29,784 bases of DNA, taken from contig MU270162.1 of assembly GCA_021432635.1 (NCBI GenBank), forward strand, positions 1 to 29,784, in the 5' to 3' direction. This DNA is from Thozetella sp. PMI_491 (Eukaryota > Ascomycota > Sordariomycetes > Chaetosphaeriales > Chaetosphaeriaceae). Shown in pieces: positions 19,909 to 29,628 of this stretch; the stretch's first letter is position 1; the number at the start of each line of letters is the position of its first letter. The translations under genes and the position numbers were made by a program. The notes under the pieces are model-generated. The model was not told where the DNA came from, did not search any database, and saw only the letters and a list, made by a program, of their open reading frames with translations.

Positions 19909-20339
19909 TATTATAACACTAAAATCTTAAGGTTAGTATTCTTAATATATAAGGGATTTTTTCCTAAGATAGGAAGGGTAAAGACAAGTAGAGTATTAAT
20001 CAATTAATAGATGTAAAATCTAAAGTATAAGCTAAGGTAGCTTAAATAGATTAATTACTAAAGAGTAAAGGCTAACTAATCTATCTAGGTAAAGACTATA
20101 GTTTTATATATTAGGTTACTTTTTATAGCTTATCTACTCTAAGAAGCGCTAGTAATCTAGTTTACCTAATGATCTAGATTACTACTAAGCCTTTAGGGAG
20201 GTAATCCTTTCTTATTAGTAGAATATTTATATAAGTGCCTAAAGTATTTATTAAGGGTTTTACCTTTACTAACTATTAGGCTTAAACACTAAGCCTTATT
20301 AATAGTTATAAGGATATAGTTAATACTTTAATTATAATA
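19909..20339 (-). repeat. 3' LTR of element C (left copy, 431 bp)
   Basis: It aligns with 25986-26416 at the same length, with mostly transition differences. The outer ends read TATTATAA (left) and TTATAATA (right), against TTATCATAACA-like ends in the partner. This fits original TG...CA ends. It contains a perfect 10-bp inverted repeat, AGTAATCTAG (20151-20160) with CTAGATTACT (20174-20183), which is imperfect in the partner LTR. Confidence 0.93.
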
Positions 20340-20340
20340 T

Positions 20341-20354
20341 AAGCTCTCCCTTTT
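20341..20354 (-). promoter_or_regulatory. Polypurine tract of element C (minus strand)
   Basis: Read on the minus strand it is AAAAGGGAGAGCTT, adjoining the LTR. It confirms that element C points leftwards, in agreement with gag and pol. Confidence 0.82.
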
Positions 20355-20439
20355 ATATTAATATTTATAGCAACTTATAAGTAGGCCGTAGCCTATATTT
20401 ATTAGTTAATAGGTTATTATAATTTCTTTTTTTTTATAT

Positions 20440-21036
20440 TATTATTTTTAATAGGATATCTAGTCTTTTAGAGAAGCGAAAAATTATTTTAGGTAAGACT
20501 TATAAGTATTATTATTTAGTTAAATATATTAAGTAGTATAATATAAAAGTAATTATACTTTATATATATTGTTTTAATAAGAGGGTTAAATATATTATAT
20601 TATTATAGTTTTTAAAATATTTAAATTATATATATCTAGGGAAATTATATAATAGTTTTTTAATAGGGATAATATATAGGTTTAATATTTTATTATTTTA
20701 CTAACTTTAGCTAATAGGTGTTTTTTAGTTTTATATAATATAATAGAGTTAAAAAAGATAAAAGAAGAGGAAGAAGAGATATAATATTATATATTTAAGG
20801 CCTTAGCTAAGTTAAAACAACTATATTAGTAAAAATATCTTCTTTAGGCTAGGGGTAAAAAGTTATTTAATTATAAGATAATTAGTTTAAAAAAGGATAA
20901 CACTAGGGAGATATTTTTTAAGTAGTATATAATAAGTAAGGTTTAGTCCTTTAAAGCTTTAAAGGTAATTAATTAAAAGGCAATAGGTTTTAACTTAGTA
21001 TTAGTTAATTAAGGTTTTAATAGTAAAACTATTAAA
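20440..21036 (+). pseudogene. Antisense ORF remnant in element C with a Zn2Cys6-like cluster
   Basis: On the plus strand, opposite to gag-pol, six codons fall at 20561, 20570, 20591, 20618, 20627 and 20648. That is C-x2-C-x6-C-x8-C-x2-C-x6-C, the spacing of fungal Zn2Cys6 binuclear clusters. The second is still TGT, and the other five are TAT, one G-to-A step from TGT. The basic Asn-Lys-Arg-Val-Lys stretch before the third position suits such a domain. Further on, in another frame (codon 20746), come five Glu in a row, then a Lys/Leu/Gln-rich probable helix, an A-R-G-K-K-L-F block and an I-I-S-L block (about 20746-20910). I recall similar cysteine-cluster plus helix proteins as hypothetical proteins in fungal genomes. 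A frameshift between about 20660 and 20740 links the parts. The end is near the pol stop, so the genes converge. Confidence 0.65.
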
Positions 21037-21039
21037 TAA

Positions 21040-21180
21040 ACTCCTATAAATTCTCTAGGTGTTTACTAAGTTCCCACATATTTTTACTAGTATTATATCT
21101 TATCTACTTAACTAAATACTCTAATCTATCTTTAATATTATAAAAATCTATAACTTTCTCAACTTTATATTCTAGTTATT
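21040..21180 (-). pseudogene. Chromodomain of element C integrase
   Basis: The minus-strand translation gives the chromodomain order clearly. First is an E-Y-K-V-E-K-V-I-D block, then a D-R-L-E-Y-L-V-K block with a TAG at the Trp position, then an I-R-Y-N block. It closes with N-M-W-E-L-S-K-H-L-E-N, where the Trp codon TGG (complement of 21074-21076) has survived. Chromodomains bind methylated histone H3 and steer integration into heterochromatin in chromoviruses. It shares the pol frame and ends the polyprotein, tail to tail with the antisense ORF. Length and motifs are normal, and confidence is higher than for element B. Confidence 0.88.
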
Positions 21181-22500
21181 TATTAACTTTTATATATTTA
21201 TTTAACCTAGTGTTTTTTAGTATTAGTTTAAGTAGTAAGATATAAAAAATAAGATATATTTATATTATTATAAATAGTTTTAGTTTATAGATAACTTTAC
21301 TAGTTTATTTTTTAAAGTCTAATTTATTATTTAGTCGTATTATTTTAATATTTCTTTATAAAAGGTAGACCTTATCTCTCTTTTAAAAGGTTAGTCCCTT
21401 TAACCTTTTCTAGTTAATATATTTACTTATTTAATTATAGATAAACTTAAGTTTTTTTTTTATAAGTTTGTATAAAGTTTTTAGTTTTTTAACTCTTAAT
21501 CTTACTTTAAGATTCTCTTTTAAGTTAAAAGGGGTTTAATAAACCTTTAGTTTAAAACTATAATTAGTAAAGAATAAGAATATTTTAATAGATTTTTATC
21601 TAGTATTATTATAGGTAAACTAAGTGATTAATAGTAGTTATACTTAATTATTTTATTTATAGTTAATATAATAATATAAGTATTATTCTATAGTTTAATT
21701 AAGTTTTTCTATTTATTTATTAGACTATAAGTAGTAAGCTATTAATAATTAGTGTTTAGTTTTAAGTTAAGCTATAAGGGCTTTTTAAAAGTTTAAGGTA
21801 AATAACTTATCCCTATTACTAATTAACTTATCTAATAGTTTATAATTTATAATAATATTTTTTATAAATATATAGGCTAGTTTTTTAGTATTACTAGCTT
21901 TTTTATATAGGATAAAATAGCTATACTTAATAAGTCTATTAGTAATTATTAAGATACTATTAAAAGATACTTTAATTAAGGGTTTTTTTAAAAGTAATAG
22001 TTTTATAATAAAGTCTAGAGAGACTAAGCTCTATAATTTTTTAAGGATTAGGAAAGGTTGTAATTCTTTATAGATCTTATACTGATTTACCTTGCTTTTA
22101 TTATATTTATTATATTTTCAGAATTACTTTTTTTATAATTTTCTTAGCTTTAAAAAAGTTATAGGTATAATATAGTTATTCTAGAGTTTTAATAACTCCT
22201 TAATATTTATAAGAGAAGATTTTATATAATTTCTTTACTAGGTCTTATTATAAAGTATTAGGGATATAAGTCTTTTTATAAAATTAGTAGACTTTATTTT
22301 TCTTTTTTATATTTTTACTAAGGCTACTTTATATAAAGTTTATAAAGTCTTAATTATTAAAGACTTTCTTAATCTTATTAGTCTAGTTAAGATCTAAGAG
22401 GATTTAAAAGGTAATATTTAGCTTTTAAAAAGCTTAGCTTAGGCTTTTATTTTTTAAGACTATTAAGATGTTTTATATATATAGTTTTAATTCTTATATA
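21181..22500 (-). pseudogene. Integrase remnant of element C, D35E register intact
   Basis: On the minus strand a Cys-x2-Cys pair, both now TAT (22112-22114 and 22103-22105), ends the zinc-binding part. The core follows: S-L-D-F-I (about 22005-22025, Asp preserved), I-I-T-N-R-L-I-K-Y-S-Y-F (about 21925-21965), and the second catalytic Asp codon now AAT at 21815-21817 within L-I-S-N-R-D-K-L-F. Then S-N-K-Q-I-E-K-L-N-Q has the catalytic Glu codon GAA preserved at 21707-21709. The second Asp and the Glu are 36 codons apart, so exactly 35 residues lie between. The C-terminal part (21200-21560) is Lys-rich. Sequence character is that of Tf1/skippy-like chromoviruses (family knowledge, not a search). 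Confidence 0.9.
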
Positions 22501-22539
22501 TAGTTTTTTTTTAGTTAAGAGTATTTACCCTAGTATTTT

Positions 22540-22880
22540 CTAGTCCCTTTTTATATATAATTTTAAAATCAAATTCTAAGAGAAATTTAGTCTATCTAAT
22601 TTATTATTTATTAAGCTTTTTATTAGTTATAAAATAAGTAAGGTTTTTATAGTTTATATAAATAATAACTTAGTGTTATACTTTATAAAGATAAACCTTT
22701 TATTCTTTAAGGGCTTTAATAATAGCTATTAGTTCTTTATTATATATCTAGTAATTAATTTCTACTTTTTTAAGCTTTTTTAAGAAGAAGATAACTAGGT
22801 GTAATAGTTTTTTTTTATTGTATTATTTAAGTTATCCTTTTATTATAAAGTCTAAAGAGTTAGTTTTAACTTTATATAGT
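22540..22880 (-). pseudogene. RNase H remnant of element C
   Basis: The minus-strand translation shows F-F-x-K-K-L (about 22785-22810), E-I-N-Y-x-I-Y-N-K-E-L-I-A-I-I-K-A-L (about 22700-22770), an I-N-Y-K-N-L-T-Y-F block where Asp has become Asn (about 22630-22675), and an R-Q-T-K-F-L-L-E-F-D-F-K-I block (about 22560-22605). This is the canonical order of the Ty3/gypsy RNase H, with many residues unchanged. The frame is shared with RT and integrase. Trp, His and Gln positions are the ones lost, as RIP predicts. Confidence 0.92.
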
Positions 22881-23850
22881 TTTACTAGGTTTAAGAATAT
22901 AAGTATAGGTTTACTTAAGATTTATAACTTAATAGTTTTAAAGGCTTTACTAGCTTAATTATTTTACTTAAACTTAATCTCCTTATAGGTAAGCTTAGTA
23001 AGTAATAGGGTAAGTTTACTATAACTTTTTATAAAGTAGTGGTAATAATTAGTAAATCTAAGAAAATCTTATACTTCTTTTATTATTTTTAATAGTAGCT
23101 AGTCTTATATTACTACTACTTTTTTAGGGTTTATTTTAATAAATCTAGGGGTAATTTTAAATCTTAAAAAGATAGTTTTTTTAGTGTAATATTATATTAG
23201 TTATTAATAATAAAAATATAAGTAAATAGTCTTAAGTTTAAACTAGTAGCTATTATAAAAGTCTTTATTTTTAGGTTGTCTTATTAACTTTTTATAAGTA
23301 ACGTCTATTGTTTTTTATCTAGTTTTATCCTAAGGTTAGCTATAAGTATTAATTTTTATTTATAAGTTATAGCTTATATTATATAAGGTTTTTAAGCTAG
23401 GGCTTAAGTCTTATATTAATAAATTACTTTTATATATATTCTATAGCTTTAATTTATTCCTTTATAGTTTTTATTTATAAATTAATAAGGTCTTTTCTTA
23501 TAAGAGTATATCCTTATACTTTTCCTTAGTATTATTATATAGTTTTCTCTAAATAATAGTATAGGTATATTATTAAAATATATTATATTATATTTAGCTT
23601 GTTTTTATAATATATTAAAAACTAGGGGTTTAGCTTAAAGGTAGCCTATTTATTATATTAGTCTTTTATTTCTTAATACTTTGTTTTTTCTTATAAGTAT
23701 AGGTTATTAATTTACTATGTCTTATACCTAATAGAAAAGAAATTATACTTTAGTTTATCTATAATATATGTTTTATATAGTATAATATATTATATCTAGG
23801 TAATTTCTTTATAGTATTTATACTAAGGGCTTATTTAAGAATTATCTTAA
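22880..23850 (-). pseudogene. Reverse transcriptase remnant of element C
   Basis: The thumb/connection part is clear on the minus strand. It has F-L-R-F-K-I-T-P-R-F-I-K-I-N-P-K-K-V (about 23120-23175), then D-F-L-R-F-T-N-Y-Y (about 23045-23075) and F-I-K-S-Y-S-K-L-T (about 23010-23035). All are in the frame shared with RNase H, integrase and chromodomain. Upstream, from 23180 to about 23850, palm and finger motifs should lie. I could not place Y-x-D-D or the other blocks with confidence, although the distance from the zinc knuckle is normal. Frameshifts or heavier mutation are the likely reason. Confidence 0.75.
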
Positions 23851-24840
23851 TAATTTAGTCGTTAGTTATTTTTTAAAGAGTCATAGTATAAAACTCTGTC
23901 TATAGGGAATAATATATATTTCCCTCTTAGGGTTAAGTTAAGTCTAATCCCTAGGTATTCTTAAACTATAAAGAGAGGTATATTATATAATTCCTCTGTT
24001 GGTTTTTCTTTAATTTTTAGTAGGCTGTTAAACTCTTTTCCTTATTGTCTAGATATATAAAAGGCAAGTTATTTATCGCTTTTTTTATAGATATAAGTCC
24101 TAATAGTAGAGTTATCTAACTATATCTTTTAGACTTCTCTATTATTATAATATACTATTATAAGATATTGTTTAAGGTAGTCTAATTATTTAAATATAGG
24201 CGTTAAAATATCTAGTTATAAGAGTTTCCTTAGTTGTTATTTACTAATAGGTTCTTATCTTATATATAGGGTATTATTTTTAATATATATATTATATCTA
24301 AGGTTATTTAGATTTAAGAATTAGTATTTCTTCTTATTTTTAAAGTAGTTGTTATATATTTTCTATAGCTAATAGTTTAGTTTATTGTCTTAATTTTTTA
24401 CATATTTTAAGGGTAGTAGTATATAAGAGAGTAAGTGCTTTTTATAACAAATATATATTGTTATTTCTCCTTATTCTTAAATATAATAGACTTTCTTACC
24501 TTAATATTTTAAGCAGACCTTAGCTCTATCTGTTTTATATAGTTTATCTAGTCTATAGTATATAATTAGCTTTAGTTTTTATATAATTAGGGTTATATTA
24601 TTTTTAACTAATAATAGTAAGTAGTTTATTTTAATTATTATCTTAGGATATAATATAGCTTTTCTAGTTACTAGTTTATTTAGGTTTATATATTAGTATA
24701 GAGATAGTTTTTTTATTAGTACTATAATATAAGTATTATTAAAATCTATAATATTATAGGCTAGGTTGTCTTATATAATTATACTTAAGGTCTAAACTAG
24801 TTTATACTATATTAGGTTAGCTAACTATTTTTTAAGTATT
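23850..24840 (-). pseudogene. Gag C-terminus/protease region of element C (motif not placed)
   Basis: This lies between the zinc knuckle and RT, where the aspartic protease is encoded in related elements. The minus-strand translation keeps coding character: charged, with Arg-Gly-Lys and Glu-rich segments near 23930-24060. I did not find a convincing D-S/T-G. The shift from the gag frame to the pol frame (+1) must happen somewhere between 24870 and 23131. Confidence 0.45.
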
Positions 24841-25760
24841 AGTTTTTAACCTATCTTTTTTAGTTATTTATATATATTAATATAATATCCCTTTTTTTAA
24901 TAGTTATAATACTTAACGTTTTTAGGGTTTTATTTTAGTTTTTATTATATTATATTTAAGTCTATAGGTCCTATATAAGTGTTATATACTATTATTTAAT
25001 AATTCTAATATTAATTAGTAGATTACTTAGACTAGTTGTTCTATTATAATCTTTTAGTATTAGCTAATTATCAGGACTTTTACTGTTATTTTTCTATCCT
25101 TTATTTATATAATTAGTTATTAATATAAGATGTTATTTCTATATATAATAAGAAATCTTCTAAAGGGTTAAGCTTTAAGACTTTATCCTTAACTTTGCTT
25201 TTAAGTCCTTAATAAAATAAGAATTTCTTGGTTTTATTAATATAATCTAAAAGTAAATAAAGTTATTAGAATTTTATTATATACTAGACTATTAAACCTT
25301 TTTACTTAAGTTAGTATAGGTTTTAGTCCTACTAGTATTTCTTATCTAGTTCTTAAAAAAAGGATTTTAAGGCTTGTTTATATCTTATATAAGTTATAAA
25401 AATATTATAGGTTTTTAATCTGAGTTTTAAAGTAAATCCTTTTTTAAAAAAGTTTATAAGGTATAGTTTAAACTATATTAGTGCTTTTCCTTTTAAGAAT
25501 AAATTAGTATATATTACTTTTTTATATTTATTTTAAAAGCTATTAGTATAAAAACAGTAATAAGCTCTTATTTAAGCTAGGTAGCTTTTTAAGTGTCTAT
25601 AGGTACTATTAAAAGGCTAGGGCTAGTTAAGCCTTAGCTTTTCTTATCTTTTAACAGGGGTTATAATAATATTAGCAGTAGTATATATAATATATAGATT
25701 ACTTTTAAGTTAAGGCACTTAGGTAGTATTACTGTATAGTTTACTAATAAGTTTTTTCAT
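24841..25760 (-). pseudogene. Gag remnant of element C with start codon and CCHC zinc knuckle
   Basis: An ATG on the minus strand (25760-25758) opens a frame that reaches the zinc knuckle 283 codons later with no net indel. The translation has a Pro/Phe-containing N-terminal block (about 25600-25640) and a capsid block with F-L-K-G-K-A-L-I-x-F-K-L-Y-L (about 25450-25495). There are further helices with F-L-F-Y-Q-G-L-K (about 25205-25230). The nucleic-acid-binding knuckle at 24870-24911 fits C-x2-C-x4-H-x4-C: all three Cys codons and the His codon are now TAT. Stops are TAA/TAG only. Start choice rests on the ATG being in frame and well placed ahead of the first conserved block. Confidence 0.88.
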
Positions 25761-25985
25761 TTAAAAGAGATTCCTTTTTATACTTATATATTTAATATTA
25801 TCTCTATTATTATTAGCGTCTTTTATTTTTTAGTTAAGGCTATATTAAGTAGGAGCTTTTTCTTTTTTCTTATTAGACTTATTAGAATTATAGCTACTAG
25901 TAGATAGGGTATTTTTACTAGATATATTAACTATAAAATATTATTAATTACACTTGTCTTATCCTTTAAAAAAGAGTAATTAATA
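25761..25985 (-). other. Leader of element C
   Basis: 225 bases between the 5' LTR and the gag ATG. On the minus strand the primer site should begin at 25985 (TATTAATTACTC...). It matches no tRNA end that I can recognise, and self-priming as in Tf1 cannot be judged by eye. Confidence 0.55.
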
Positions 25986-26416
25986 TATTATAATATTAAG
26001 ATCTTAAGGTTAGTATTCTTAATATATAGGAGATTTTTTCCTAAGGTAGAAAGGGTAGAGATAAGTAAAGTATTAATTAACTAATAGGTATAGAATCTAG
26101 AGTATAAGCTAAAGTAGCTTAAATAAATTAATTATTAAAGAGTAAAGGCTAACTAATCTATTTAGGTAGAGACTATAGTCTTATATACTAGGTTGCTCTT
26201 TATAGCTTATTTATTCTAAGAAGCGCTAGTGATCTAGTTTACCTAGTAATCTAGATTGCTGCTAAGCCTTTAAAGAGGTAATCCTTTCTTATTAGTAAAA
26301 TATCTATATAGGTACCTAAGGCATTTATTAGGGGTTTTACCCTTACTAACTACTAGGCTTAAGTACTAAGCCTTATTAACGGTTATAGGGATGTGGCTAA
26401 TACCTTAATCATAACA
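25986..26416 (-). repeat. 5' LTR of element C (right copy, 431 bp)
   Basis: It aligns with 19909-20339. This copy retains more G and some TpG/CpA at its right end (AACGG, GATGTGG, ATCATAACA at about 26380-26416). Read on the minus strand it starts TGTTATGATTAAGG, a normal TG start. It would hold the element promoter and transcription start. Confidence 0.93.
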
Positions 26417-26421
26417 CTATA
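26417..26421. repeat. Target site duplication of element C, right copy (CTATA)
   Basis: Exact copy of 19904-19908. Confidence 0.85.
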
Positions 26422-26511
26422 CTAGGTAAAAAGAAAAATCTACTAACTACCCTTAGCTTAATATAAGCTTATATCTAAATAGTAAAACTATATAATTAAG
26501 TATTAATTCTT
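26422..26511. other. Short unassigned stretch between elements C and D
   Basis: About 90 bases that do not align with element B upstream of the element D breakpoint. They were joined to 19903 before element C inserted, so they belong to whatever occupies 19590-19903. Confidence 0.5.
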
Positions 26512-27240
26512 TAAAATATTAAACTATATAATAATATTAAAAAGATTAAGTATTATATTATTAATATTAAGTTTCTTAGATTTATAATTATTATAAGAGG
26601 TTTTTATATAGACTTTAATAAAATAATTATAATTATAAACTAGAAACTTTTTAAAAATATATATATAATATACTCTTTTATTAAGTTTTATAACTTTTAC
26701 TATTATTTTATATATAACTTTAATTATATTATAAAGCCCTTAATAAATCTAATTAAGATTAATATATTATTTATATAAGAAAAGTATTAATAAAATATAT
26801 TTAATTAGTTAAAATATACCTTAATTAATACTTTTACCCTTAGTTATTACTTATTAATTACTAAGACTATATTAAAAGTAAATATCTTTAATAATATTTT
26901 AAAAGTAATATTATTTTAAAGATACTTTAATTAAAACTAGTATTTAATTAGTTACTTTTTTAAGAAGATAATTAGTGTTAAAACTAGATATTTAATCTAG
27001 GATAAAGAGTTACTAGTAATAGTTTATACTTATAAGTATTAATATATTAAACTTATAAGATAAATTTTTTTTATAATTATAATTATATATAAAGCTTTTA
27101 AGTACTTTATAATTAAGTATCTCTTAAATAATAAATAAATATATTAAGTTTAAAAATTATCTACTTATAACTATAAGATTATTTATTAATTAAATAAGTA
27201 AAATATCTTAGTTAATACTTTATTAAAAAATTTAAAGCTT
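26512..27240 (+). pseudogene. RT end and RNase H remnant of element D
   Basis: Aligns with 13990-14710 of element B without obvious indels. The RT K-F-L block and I-N-x-x-K-I block are near 26570-26630. RNase H with the preserved I-Q-D-K-E-L type block (TAG for Gln) is near 27000-27015. The RNase H catalytic block around 26880 reads L-K-V-N-I-F-N-N, so the Glu retained in B is also lost here. RIP-type stops are more frequent than in B. Confidence 0.85.
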
Positions 27241-27419
27241 ATTTATATAATAAGAGAATATTATAATTAAGAGTAAACTATAAAAATATTAAACCCTTAA
27301 TAAGTAGTTTTTATTTATATAATCTCCTCTCTTATTATTAAAGTTATGATTATAAAACTATTAGATAATTTATTATTAATAAATTAAATCTTATAAGTAA
27401 ATTAAGCTATAAAATAATA

Positions 27420-28620
27420 TTAATAATATATAAACTCCTTTAATTAAGGTTTTAAAATAAATCTTTTACTTTATAATAATCTCTTTATTATTTTAAATAT
27501 ATTAGGTTTAAATAATATACCCCTTTAAACTATCCTTATTAAATAAGCTTATAAGCTTAAAATTAATAGGTATTTAAGATATAATAAAATAAAAGAACTA
27601 TTAAAAAGATTATATTATTAGTTATTACTAGGTATTAATATAAGATAATATATTATAATCTATTAATCTTATTATTAGAGTAAGATTTTATATAATAAAA
27701 CCCTTAGATTACTCTAACTACTATTTATCTTATTAATATTATAGTAAGATATTATAATTAATAATAAAGATATATTTAAGGATTATATTAGGTATAATTA
27801 TACCTAGGTTATTATAAATTACTTTAATAAATATCTCTTTATATTTTTAAAGTATAAAATAAATATAACTAAAGATATAGTAAAGCTATTTTATATTTAT
27901 ATTTAATATATTTTTAACTTTTTTAATATTATAATCTCTAATTATAAACTATACTTTATCTTAGCCTTTATAAATAAAATATACTAGTTAATAAGTATAA
28001 AGTAAAAGATCTTTATTATTAATTATTCCTAGATAAATAATAACTTTAAAGTAATAATATAATAGATTAATTAAAAACTATATTATTATTATAGCTACTT
28101 TTAAGATAACTAATTAAAGTACTTATTAGTATTAGACTTTATATAAGTAACTACTTTTTATATAAGTATTAGAATAACTCTTTCTAAGATTAATATAAGG
28201 ATAATATTAAAGCTATATTATAATTAATATAAGTAGATAATTATTAAGTAAGGCTATACTAAGGATTTAATATAATTAAAGGCTTAAAAGTTTATTAACT
28301 ATACTTATAAAGTATAAAAATAAGTAAAGAAATATCTAGTTATAATATAAGCTTATTAAAGTTATTAAGTTAATAAGTATTATTAAAAGCCTAATTTTAA
28401 CATTAATAACTAAGTCTTTATCTTTATAAAGAGATAAAGCTTTAACTAGCCTAGTTTAAAGCTAGAAAAGTAGATAAATAATCTGTTTAAGATTATAAAG
28501 ATATATAATAATACTTATATATTAGATTTTTTATTATCTTATAAAATATACTTAGTATTTAATATAAGCTAGTTATAAAAGGTATTAAATAACTTACTTT
28601 TAAAGTAGTTATAATTAAAA
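27420..28620 (+). pseudogene. Integrase remnant of element D
   Basis: Collinear with 14900-16090. The second catalytic Asp codon is now AAT at 27940-27942 and the catalytic Glu codon now AAA at 28048-28050, again exactly 36 codons apart. The zinc-binding Cys codons align with those of B and are also lost. The conserved alignment without indels makes this pair a good source for measuring transition types. Confidence 0.85.
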
Positions 28621-28649
28621 ATAAATCTTAATATTATTAATAAAAAGGT

Positions 28650-28790
28650 TAAATAAAAGGTTAACTATTTATAAAAAACTACAATATAAACCTTAATAAG
28701 TAAGATATAATACTAATAATAAATATTATTATATCTTTAGCTTTTATAATATATTATAAATAATTTAATACTTTTATAAAGAGTATTTAA
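28650..28790 (+). pseudogene. Chromodomain remnant of element D with a 20-bp deletion
   Basis: Aligned with element B, the 20 bases at 16154-16173 are missing at the junction 28670/28671, so the first third of the domain is lost and the frame shifts. The remaining part still shows the Y-N-x-N-N-K and F-Y-N blocks. This is one of few indels between the two copies. Confidence 0.7.
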
Positions 28791-29618
28791 ATACTTTTAA
28801 ATCACTAGTAGAACTAAATAAATAACTTTAAGCTACTAAGAATAATTAATAACTAGATAGTTTTAATTAAGATAATAAGCCTTAAAAACTTAATACTTAG
28901 AAAAACCCTTATTAACAGCCTTATTTTTAATAAATAATAATCTTAAAGGTTACTAACTTTAAATTCTCTTATAATTTAATTATAATCTTAGAGTTATAAT
29001 CTTATTAAGCCTTACCCTACTTAATAATTAAATTAAAAACACCTTTATTAAAAGAGGTAGGGTTAATATTTTTTAGTAGTCTCCTTAAAAATATATTAAT
29101 AAATATATTAATAAAATAGTCTAGTTAATTATTTAAGGTTTTAAAGGTAAATACTAGGCTAATATTTAACTCTAGATATAGTTAAGAGTTTTTCCTTATA
29201 AAATTATTCCTATTATCTTTTTAAATATAAAAAGCTAATTAAAATTACTAGTAATAATAATAAATTCCCTTATATATCTATCTTTAATTTTAAGGTTTTA
29301 TAATAAGATAAATAAACTCTATATACTTTATAAATATTATTTTAAAGCTAAAAAAATTAATATCTAAACTAATTTATAAGAGTAACCTTTAGGTATATTA
29401 TTAAGTCTATTAAAAATATCCTTATTAAGGTTAAGCTTTACTTAATAAGATTACTTATATAACCTAAAGAGATATAAATAATAGCTAACTTTCTTTTTAT
29501 ATAGAAAAAAAGGGTTAATATAAAAAAGTCTTAAAGAATAAAATATATACTTAGTATTACTTATATTAGTTTACTTTACTTTTTATCTTCTTTTTTTTAA
29601 AGATAAAAAATAAGCTTT

Positions 29619-29628
29619 AAAAGATAGG
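29619..29628 (+). promoter_or_regulatory. Polypurine tract of element D
   Basis: AAAAGATAGG directly before the LTR, the mutated counterpart of the AAAAGGGGGG of element B. The single T is a transversion relative to B, which RIP does not explain. Confidence 0.78.

Larger units (their letters stand above)
19909..26416 (-). mobile_element. Element C: full-length Ty3/gypsy chromovirus with an antisense ORF
   Basis: Two 431-bp LTRs with perfect 5-bp CTATA duplications enclose 5.6 kb of internal DNA. Gag and pol read on the minus strand: gag ATG at 25758-25760, zinc knuckle 24870-24911, RT connection about 22880-23180, RNase H, integrase with D35E, and a clear chromodomain near 21045-21175. The polypurine tract lies just inside the left LTR. 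Pol markers (codon tops 23131, 22735, 22114, 21817 and 21076) share one phase, which is offset by one base (+1) from gag. Between pol and the polypurine tract a plus-strand ORF remnant runs antisense to gag-pol. The LTRs differ from those of B, so this is a different family. Confidence 0.93.

Noticed and set aside
20151..20183. Perfect 10-bp inverted repeat in the left LTR of element C
   Set aside because: In the partner LTR the arms match only 8 of 10, so the perfect pairing may be a product of RIP transitions rather than a conserved site. Not claimed as an operator or terminator.
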